Of a stretch of 64,000 nt of DNA, positions 56,290-64,000 are shown piece after piece. The notes below the pieces were generated by a model. That model saw nothing but the letters and a program-made list of their open reading frames with translations, did not search any database and had not been told where the DNA came from. The stretch covers positions 96,642-160,641 of the forward strand of contig JANQBS010000084.1 in assembly GCA_033085395.1 (NCBI GenBank). Direction: 5' to 3'. How positions within the stretch are numbered: position 1 is the stretch's first letter; each line of letters opens with the position of its first letter. This DNA comes from Xanthoparmelia taractica. Its lineage: Eukaryota; Ascomycota; Lecanoromycetes; Lecanorales; Parmeliaceae. The translations under genes were made by a program, and so were the position numbers.

Positions 56290-59103
56290 TCACGTAGGAT
56301 CCGTCAACCCGGCCTCCTCCAACTCCTTGATATACTTCACAAAAGTCTTCTTATGCACCAACCCCGCATACCGCCCATCCTTCAGCACACAAATATACCT
56401 CAACCCCAACTTGACAAAACACTGGAAAACCAAATCCATGGGCGAATGTATGTCCAACGCCATAGGCGCCGGATCGATATATGGGGTGAAATCCCTCCGA
56501 TCCGGTTCCCTTCCTCCTTCTTCTTCTTCCTCGCCACTTTCATGCCACGTCGAGTCCGTAGCCATCAAGCATGAAGTCTCTTCTTCATTGTCGAGGTTAT
56601 CAAGCGCGAACTGGAGATCTGGGGCAGGTATGAGGCCAACGAGGATTCTATGGCGAACGATGGGGAGACCGCCGTCGATTTCACCTGCTTTGTGGAGGTA
56701 TTCGAGTTTCTCATGGAGGCTTTGAGCGGGGACGAGGGGGGAGTCGGAGATGTCAATGATACGTTGCGGGCGGACTGTCGGAGTGATGTCTCCGAGTTCG
56801 GAGGTGAAGATAGGACGGATTTTGTTGTCCAGCAAGGGGTAAGAGTTCATGTCTGTGAGGAGGTCGTAGATGCTCAAAGGCTCAAGGGCGTCGGCGGTCC
56901 ATTTGGCTACTAAGACTGAGAGGGAGAAGGGGAGCACGTGGTCTAGGCTTCCAGTGAGCTCGAAAAGGATGACGGCGAGGGTGACAGATAGTCTAGTCAC
57001 GCCGCACATGGTTGCACCTGCCGCAACCAATGCATAGACACCAGGGGTGACGCAACCTTCAAGATCTCCGCCTTTGGGGCAGCTACCGAAGATTGCATGG
57101 TCCGGATACATGAAGACAAGGTACTGAACAAGGTGGCCAACAATGCGTCCCATTAGACCACCGACGACCATTGACGGAACGTAGATGCCCGCAGGAACCT
57201 TGATGCCAAAAGTGATTGTAGTCAGGGTACTTTTGATGACGAAAGCAATGCAAAGGTAACCAACAATGCCGAGGATCTCGCTTCCATGCTGAGGGCAGAG
57301 ACCAGACGTATTGTCCTTGCAAGGGCTGGCCAGCTCGAAGAGCAGTTCTGTGACTGCGAGTTTGGTGTACCGGTTCCAAAAGCTGGCTAGGCCAGTGACT
57401 AACGCCACAAGCACAACTTCTAGGATTGGCCACCGTTTAATGGTCGGGATACGTCGAAATGTACGAGCCCAGATTCTGGATGCTTTGATGAACAGTGCGC
57501 CAAGAACTCCACCTAGCATACCAAGCAGTATAAAGACAAACATTTCGAATGACCTCCAGTCTGTAATGTAGCGTACCTCGAAGATGACAATTTTCCCAGT
57601 GCCGTAAGGGTTGAGGAATTTAAGCGAAAGAGATGCTGCGATGCAGCAAAAGAAAGTCCTGAACAACGTCTTAGGCGGGAAGTAATAGCTGACCTCCTCA
57701 AGGCTGAAAAGAACACCGCTGATGGGCGCGCCAAAGGCAACACCGACACCGCTGGCTGCACTGGCACTAAGAATTTCTCGCCGCTTGCCGTCGTTGTGGT
57801 TGTACTTCGAGAACAGCCTACAAGCAATATTTCCTACGCAGGTTGCGATATGAACATAGGGGCCCTCCTTGCCGATACTGAGGCCAGACGCAACACTAAG
57901 GACGAGTGCGAGAGTCTTAACCACGAGTGTTCGGAGACCAAGGTAGCCGTGCACGACGAAGCCACTAAGAATGACTTTCACTTCAGCAACGCCGCTTCCG
58001 GCGGCAGGATAGTAGACCATGGTGCCAGGCTTTTCATCGACAGCCTCGGCCTCAGTGGGACTCAAGTTGGCTTTCTGGCCCATATCGTCGGGTTCAACAG
58101 GCTGGATCTGCTTGTCGGCACCCAAGTTCTCGTCCAGCGTAGAAAGTGAAAAAGCGGACGGTATTTCCGTCTTGGTGAGCAAGGTCAAGAAGCAGGCGCC
58201 GACAGAGAAGACTATCACGAAGACAACGTGGGCTACAAAGTCGATCCACTTCCCCTCGATGCCGGTAATACTTATACTTTCCCCCCAAGTCTCCCAGGCG
58301 GGGCAGTAGTTCTGTCCGTAGCAACACTTCCTCTTGCTGAAATACCAGCCCTGTTTGCAATATCCCTCTTTATAATCGAAAATAGAAGTCTCTGAGATGT
58401 TCACAAAGAATGCTACGCACGCAGTTATACATCCAATTATAGCCACAAGTATCCAGCCTTGGGCTCCGTCAAACCACGCTGATATGCGCCCCCGTAGGTC
58501 TGTCCGTGCTCGAAGATCCCGTACTCGGAAGGCATCAGCGATGCTATCGTGCACCCAGTCCGTCGATGTGAACTGATCGTACCATACTCGCTCGTCCATG
58601 AATATTGAGGCCTTGGACTCCCCCATGCCATGTTCCGTGAGCTTTCGCGCTGAGCCGAGTGCGCTTGCTAGGCGGAAACCCCATGAGCTGGCTCTGCTGG
58701 GATGCTTGGGCATACGAAAGCTGCCTTGACTCGACCGTCTTGAGAAGCGCCGCCCGGTGTTGGGCGCCGTGTAACTCCTCGTGTTACCGTCTCCAAATGC
58801 GAGCAGGCTCGACTGTTCGTCATATGTGTGTTGTTTAGAAGGCATGCGTTTTCGCAACTCCAGGTCAGAGGTCCTAGCAGAATGAAGACGACGGGAAGCC
58901 GTGGGCGAAGTTGGTGTCAAGTAACCAGCTTGTTGAGATATGATGTTTTCATCCCCCTCATCTTCCTCATCGACAGTCTGAGAGGAAATGCGGGAGGACG
59001 CGGAGCGAGGCATGGTGAATGAGCGGTGGTTGCGAATGGCAGCAAAGCTCAAACGCAGGTTTCTACCGGGTCGAGTGTCAGTCATTGCAGGTTGAGTCAT
59101 CAT
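56290..59103 (-). CDS. CLC-type chloride channel or H+/Cl- antiporter (937 aa)
   Basis: A single exon of 937 residues; other in-frame Met at 59013 could be the start. The cytosolic N-terminus (about 200 residues) is Ser/Arg-rich. From about 218 follow the CLC helices, including GSGVAEVKVILSGF, the gating-glutamate motif GKEGPYVH, GAPISGVLFSLEEVSYYF and KVPAGIYVPSMVVGGLMGR, all hallmark ion-path segments. Two CBS domains form the C-terminus (residues about 770-935). Yeast Gef1 and animal CLC-3/4/5 belong to the same group and acidify or supply chloride to Golgi and endosomes. The strand PYGTGKIVIFEVRYITDW lies where animal exchangers keep their proton glutamate; here an Arg appears at that column by my hand alignment. 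Expected location: endomembranes. Confidence 0.94.
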   Translation of the reverse strand: MMTQPAMTDTRPGRNLRLSFAAIRNHRSFTMPRSASSRISSQTVDEEDEGDENIISQQAGYLTPTSPTASRRLHSARTSDLELRKRMPSKQHTYDEQSSLLAFGDGNTRSYTAPNTGRRFSRRSSQGSFRMPKHPSRASSWGFRLASALGSARKLTEHGMGESKASIFMDERVWYDQFTSTDWVHDSIADAFRVRDLRARTDLRGRISAWFDGAQGWILVAIIGCITACVAFFVNISETSIFDYKEGYCKQGWYFSKRKCCYGQNYCPAWETWGESISITGIEGKWIDFVAHVVFVIVFSVGACFLTLLTKTEIPSAFSLSTLDENLGADKQIQPVEPDDMGQKANLSPTEAEAVDEKPGTMVYYPAAGSGVAEVKVILSGFVVHGYLGLRTLVVKTLALVLSVASGLSIGKEGPYVHIATCVGNIACRLFSKYNHNDGKRREILSASAASGVGVAFGAPISGVLFSLEEVSYYFPPKTLFRTFFCCIAASLSLKFLNPYGTGKIVIFEVRYITDWRSFEMFVFILLGMLGGVLGALFIKASRIWARTFRRIPTIKRWPILEVVLVALVTGLASFWNRYTKLAVTELLFELASPCKDNTSGLCPQHGSEILGIVGYLCIAFVIKSTLTTITFGIKVPAGIYVPSMVVGGLMGRIVGHLVQYLVFMYPDHAIFGSCPKGGDLEGCVTPGVYALVAAGATMCGVTRLSVTLAVILFELTGSLDHVLPFSLSVLVAKWTADALEPLSIYDLLTDMNSYPLLDNKIRPIFTSELGDITPTVRPQRIIDISDSPLVPAQSLHEKLEYLHKAGEIDGGLPIVRHRILVGLIPAPDLQFALDNLDNEEETSCLMATDSTWHESGEEEEEGGREPDRRDFTPYIDPAPMALDIHSPMDLVFQCFVKLGLRYICVLKDGRYAGLVHKKTFVKYIKELEEAGLTDPT

Positions 59104-60047
59104 AAGGTACAGTGCAAAAGAAGGCGTGGGTAGAATAGGCTTGCATCAGCAGAGCATGCAAGCACGAGGTGCAGGCAGGTGCGAATAGCTTACTTCCCAT
59201 GACCTGGACAACTGTTTCTGAGCCGCTTGGAGCGTGCGTCAAAAGGGTTGAGTGTAACAGGTCCTAAACATATTTAGATCCTTTACGGAGTATTAAATCC
59301 AAGGCGAGCCAACGAAGGAATAATTAGGTCGTATCAGGACAGGCATGAGCCGTCAGCGCAGAGGTGAAACACGAGGCAGCGCAGTCTCAGGAAAGTCGGA
59401 TAAAACGAGTTGTATCATATATCATGCAATCATCAAGTCAGACAAGCAGTAATAATAAGCAAAGAAAAGAGAAAGCATTCGAGAGAAGGAATGGCCGGAA
59501 ATAGAAGGAGAATGCGGGAGGGAGAGGGATGTCTTTGTCTCGTGGGGTAATTTCCCGCCAGACCTTCCGCTCGCCGATGGAGGGCCTCGACGCTGACTAC
59601 TATTCAAGCGCGGGGTTGGGTGAAAGTTTGAAGCCAACGAGTCCACATGTGACATCTGACTTGTGCCATGTGAGACTTTCGAGGCTCTCTCCCAGCTAAG
59701 GTAAAGCATGGCTTGACGATGGATTAAGACTCAGACCAAGTCTGGGGGTGGACAAGATTGTGCTTATCCCGGAAGGCTTGGAGCATAAGGTCTGAAAGAT
59801 CGTATGCGATGGACAGACGCTCTCTGGAGACTGAATCATTCTTCAGCAGCTCAAGGGTAATCGCTCCGCTAGCCGTTAGGTAGATAGAAGTACTTATATT
59901 ATTGCGCGTAAAGAGGGACGATATTGGTCTGGCTGCCGACAAATTGGTAGTGACGTAACTTCATAAATCCAACAATCTGGACATGAACTACAGATACGGA
60001 GTCTACGTTTCATTCGTACTACTTTCACTACTCCGATAGTAGGAAAC
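59104..60047. promoter_or_regulatory. Bidirectional promoter region
   Basis: About 0.94 kb between the divergent CLC and NTF2-like genes. Two short minus-strand frames (59422-59709, 59724-59942) show no recognisable family; the second, 72 residues, is left as unsupported. Confidence 0.45.
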
Positions 60048-60803
60048 ATGTCTAGCCAGCAGCCCCCAATCAAGGTCTCAACCGCACAGACAGATGAGGA
60101 AAAGGTGCAACGAACAGCACGCCGGGCATCAAGTCTCGCTCTGACTAACGTGCACAGAAAAACATTGAGGTGGTCTTGAACTACATGTCAACAGCCTATT
60201 CGCCTGAGAACAACAAAGGCCGCGATAGCGTTAAGCATCTCTGTACCGCGGACTCGACATTTACCGCCCCAACGACTTTCCCAACCTGCCACAGTAAGCA
60301 AGTCCCCCAGCGCTTTATTCCCTTCCTGCGATGGATCCCAAGATACTGTTGCAGCATTAGATTTGAGACCCGCAACTCTCCGACGCGGAAGGGTTGGAAC
60401 CCGAATAAGAAGTCACTGATAGGAGAACTTGTAGCACCCCTCGACTATGCGGACTCCCACGCAAAGGTCATGTCCGCTATCGCCGACCTGCACATTATTA
60501 GCTATGACATAGTGTTCTCGAAGGGTGGACATGTGCTGCTAAGGTATAGCGCTGAGGGGAGTCATTGTGGGCAGCTGCACAATGGCATTGAGCCTAGTGG
60601 AAAGAAGGCGAAATGGACTGCTGCTGCTATCTTTGAAGTTAAAGATGGAAAAGTACACAGCTTTACCAAAGAGTGGGATAAACTGAACATGTGGAAGCAA
60701 TTGGGATGGGTAAGTACAATTTCAGACCTTCATCATTGTCTTGCCTTGAAGCAGGCATGCTGATCCCGAAAACTCATAGATGAAAGGGGATGAGTATGTG
60801 TAA
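60048..60803 (+). CDS. NTF2/SnoaL-like fold protein (163 aa)
   Basis: Exons 60048-60104, 60158-60293, 60435-60709, 60780-60803, phases fit, 163 residues. After MSSQQPPIKVSTAQTDEEK comes a helix (IEVVLNYMSTAYSPEN), a strand-rich part (YADSHAKVMSAIADLH), and the long curved sheet typical of the NTF2-like/SnoaL fold (DIVFSKGGHVLLRYSAEGSH, AAAIFEVKDGKVHSFTKEWD), ending WKQLGWMKGDEYV. The fold is used by polyketide cyclases, isomerases and non-enzymatic proteins. Small stand-alone copies like this are common in ascomycetes and of unknown function. The last exon adds only seven residues. It is the last gene before the AT-rich block. Confidence 0.8.
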
Positions 60804-61393
60804 AGGCAAATGAACAGTTTGGTGCCAGGAAAAGGCATTTAAATGGAATCATAGAGCTATCTTCGTCTCTAAGCGTGGCCATGTCCCACCAATGCTAGTA
60901 TGTTAGCAGTATCTATCTAACAGTACACCTTGGGAGAAGAAGGTACCGCTAGCGAAAAAAGACTGCATTGGTTCTCTTTAGGCACCGCTAATGATCAATA
61001 TACTGATGGAAGCATTTAAAGCATTGACGATAAGTGGGTGCCGTTATTGCAAAAAGGGAAAATATTGGACCTTTGGACAATTTAGGCCTTAACTTTTGAT
61101 TGCTTTCTGAGGCGTCAAGGTCTCGGATAATGCCCCACCTGAAAAGACTACCTCAGGCACCTCCGTAGTACCGTGCAAAGGCCCGTGGGGGGCAAGAGTG
61201 TGTGGGCGTGAAGGTTGAAAACTATGAAGCAAGCAGCCCTAGAGGTACCTGTTTCGGAAGGCGGCGAGATCTGAGCGCAGAATCTTGGCAGGAAAAGAAG
61301 ACAGAAATCTACCCCCAGCTCAGTGTGGTGCTTATTCGAGGATGCCGCTTTTAGGTACGGGCTAGGTGACAGAGAGATAACGTAGCACCCCCA
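60804..61393. other. Intergenic region between last gene and AT-rich block
   Basis: Normal base composition and no gene supported. It forms the flank of the AT-rich block, which starts near 61394. Confidence 0.5.
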
Positions 61394-61729
61394 CTAGAGT
61401 AATCAATATTTTGGCCGAATAAATACGCTTATCTTTAGTTCTTCTATTTACTTTAATTCTAAATATAACTAAATATTTAAAAAAGCGTACACGCGCTCTT
61501 CGCGCTTTCTTATATAGTTTTATTTAAATTATCTTAAAGATAATTATTATAATAGAGTATAAAGAGAAGCGATACGTTACGATAATTACTATTATTATAA
61601 TATTTATTTTTAACTTTCTTCTTTATTTTATATAATTATAGATTAAAAAGAAATATTAATAAAAAAGCTTTTAAAGAGAATTAAAGTTAATAATTATAAA
61701 TAGAGAGCTTATTAGATAAAGGATAATAT

Positions 61730-61815
61730 TAAGATTAATATTAAGAATAATATTGAGAATAATATTGAGAATAATATTAAGAATAATATTAAGAATAATA
61801 TTAAGAATAATATAA
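61730..61815. repeat. Tandem repeat, about 15-bp unit
   Basis: Repeated aataatattaagaat-type units, about six copies with a/g variants, within the AT-rich block. A minisatellite-like slippage array. Confidence 0.75.
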
Positions 61816-62952
61816 AGTATATAAAAAAGATACTAAAGAATTAGAATTAAATATTAAAATATTATAAGAAGTAAGTATAAATATTAATTCGATTAAAGAT
61901 TTTCTTCGCTATTATATTATTATTAGTCGAGAAAGAATCAATAATAAGCGAATTACTATCGATTCTATAAATACTTTTATAGAGTAGTTTCTCGTTAGAT
62001 TTATTCGAGTTATTAATAATCTAATTAATAAGAAAGATAGACGAGTAATATATAATATAAGCGTATTTTAAATTAGAATATAATATGTTTATCGCTAATA
62101 GAACTTAATTAATAGTGTTGAAAATTAGATACGAGAATATTAAGAAAATAAATTACTTGATTGAATGCTTCTCTAAAGTAGACTCTACTTAACATATAAA
62201 ATTAAATGGCTGGCGGAGCAGCTCCCGTGAGAAGGCTGGGAATCATCCCTGCATCTGTGAGGAGTTGTGAGGCTTATAGGGCCTAATAGGAGCATTTCGC
62301 GTATGAAGCGCGATATCCCGAATCCTTTTAACCTTATAACCCAGTAATAGCTATCTTGATAGTATTAATATTTAAAAGTTAAATTTTAATAAATAGATAA
62401 GAAATATCTTAATTAAAGAAGACTTAGTTATAAATAAGAAGAAATTAAAATAATTATTTAATAAAAGAAAGTTTATCTAGTTTAACGTTATATTTTAAAC
62501 TATCGACGATATCTAATTTATTTATTTATATAATAAAGTTAAAATTCTCTTTATAATCGCTTTTTTTATTAAATTAAAGCGAGAAACGACGTTTTCTTCT
62601 CTAATTAAACGAATAAAGATAAAGATAATCTTCGATATTAAATAGATTTCTAAAAAAATAATTTAAAGAAAACTCTACTAATTTATTTATAGAATATTAA
62701 AGTTATTCTAATATATATCTCTAGCGATAGATAGAAGATAATCTATCGAATCGACTAGCGCTAGATAAATAATAATCACGATCTAGGGAAATATCGTATA
62801 TTATTTCCTAAATAATCTTTTCTATATATTAACTAACGATAGTTTACTTCTATAGATATAAGACGTCTACTAGTTAATATAATAAGCTACTATATAATAA
62901 TACTTAGTATCTATTAGCTTTAGCTCTCGCGAATAATATTACGAGTCTAAGA

Positions 62953-62980
62953 AAGAAAGTCTTCCGCAGGCGACTTTCTT
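62953..62980. repeat. 9-bp inverted repeat at islet edge
   Basis: aagaaagtc (62953-62961) and gactttctt (62972-62980) are perfect reverse complements around a 10-nt GC-rich loop, at the left edge of the second GC-richer islet. Possibly an element terminus. Confidence 0.55.
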
Positions 62981-64000
62981 ACTTGAGAAGGAGTTGGGGA
63001 GACTAGAATACATCTACGGGTCGGAAAGGTCTGGGATGGTCTGGGATATAGGGTGTCGATACCATATTATGGTATGATATGATATTGAGATTATATTATT
63101 TGATTTTTATGAAATAATCTAAAAAATTTCTAATATATATAGGGATATCTTATATTATATATAGAGATATGAGAAATATACTATATATAGAAGAAATTAC
63201 TCTATATAGAATTATGCGAACGTATTCTAATTATTATTCTAGCTATTACTTCACTTTATTATCGTTATTACTATTACTTCACTTCACTATTACGTTGTTA
63301 AGCTAAGCTTATTATTATATTTAATATCGTATTATAAAAGATCTTCATAATTATCTAAGACTTAGCGAATTATTTTTATTATTATTAATATATTTAATTT
63401 ATTTAATTATTAGAAGAATTACTAGTACGTTAATTATAATAGTAATCTATTAGTTATTCTACGATAGTAAATTTTCCTCTTCTCTCTTCGCATTATAAAA
63501 AGAATTTATAATTATTTTTTATAATTATATATTCTTAGTTATTAAAGTTACACGCTTTATATAAATAATATAAAAATTAATATCTACGAATATATAATAA
63601 AGAAAAGCTTTTATCGATTTATAAATAATCTTAATAATTAATTTAAAAAAACGTATTCTCTTTATATATATTATCGCGATTTCTCTTATTACTCGCGAAA
63701 AGAAAAGCTTAAAAATTATTAAATTAACTCTTCTTTAATAATAATAAATTTCACGTAAAGTAATAGCTATAATTTATTAATAAAATAAAATAGATAGATT
63801 CGAGATTAGACTTACTTTTAACTTTTTATCTACGTTTTCGAATATTATTATTCGATAGTTCTTACGCTAATCTACTTTTCTTATCTAATCTTAATAACTA
63901 AATACTTAAAGACTACGTAGAAATAATTAATTACACTTAAGATTATCTAATATTAGCTACGTGTATTATAATTTCTTTAATCTTTTCTTTATTCTTACGT

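Larger units (their letters stand above)
61394..64000. other. AT-rich, gene-free block, probably RIP-eroded repeats
   Basis: Composition changes abruptly to runs of A and T with TA-dominated dinucleotides and stops in every frame. No open frame of note is seen. Such blocks in Pezizomycotina are commonly old transposons saturated with C-to-T changes by RIP; the identity of the original element cannot be read. Two GC-richer islets interrupt it, at about 62205-62330 and 62955-63060. It continues past the window edge. Confidence 0.75.

Noticed and set aside
59724..59942. 72-residue minus-strand frame between CLC and NTF2-like genes
   Set aside because: Short, no recognisable motif, no splice extension; could be real but cannot be supported.
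61730..61815. CRISPR-like array
   Set aside because: The units are contiguous and of low complexity, without spacers, in a eukaryotic genome.

Overview
The window looks like nuclear DNA of a filamentous ascomycete (Pezizomycotina). The genes carry short GT-AG introns, mostly about 45-120 nt. The families are typical of that group: HET domain, Zn2Cys6 factors, an alpha/beta-hydrolase/NACHT-like/ankyrin protein, DHA2-type MFS pump, KRE9-like cell-wall protein and CLC channel. The right end is an AT-rich block without genes, as left by repeat-induced point mutation (RIP). I cannot name the species.

The window has three parts. (1) About 1-38 kb is accessory. It holds a DHA2-type MFS efflux pump (cut by the left edge), divergent from a short, frame-broken Zn2Cys6 regulator; a four-exon secreted cysteine-rich protein; and a reconstructed 2712-residue sacsin-like protein with two HSP90-type ATPase (Nov) modules and a C-terminal BTB domain. 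Next comes a broken NLR-like gene (hydrolase-like, NACHT-like, ankyrin and ZZ parts). A small housekeeping island follows (20.9-27.4 kb): splicing factor PHF5A/Rds3, a PEX26-like tail-anchored protein, a PARN/CAF1-type deadenylase and the ribosome factor NIP7. After it come a HET protein with C-terminal membrane helices, a disrupted SRPK-like kinase, an APH/AIM9-like pseudogene with four in-frame stops, and a protein with a Zn2Cys6-like motif at its C-terminus.

(2) About 38-61 kb is a compact, intact housekeeping block: NOC3, a Xaa-Pro aminopeptidase, KRE9/KNH1-like protein, PHO80-like cyclin, a low-complexity protein with a retropepsin-like middle, isochorismatase-family hydrolase, BTB protein, PAP2/IPC-synthase-like enzyme, exosome subunit RRP45, CLC channel/antiporter and an NTF2/SnoaL-like protein. 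(3) From about 61.4 kb to the end lies an AT-rich block with two GC-richer islets.

The most interesting signal is the 6-36 kb stretch. It combines large innate-immunity or allorecognition-type architectures (HSP90-like ATPase plus BTB; NLR-like; HET) with several genes disabled by stops and frameshifts, and with a family of short foldback elements. All splice models here were made by hand from reading frame, splice sites and remembered family patterns. No database search was possible.
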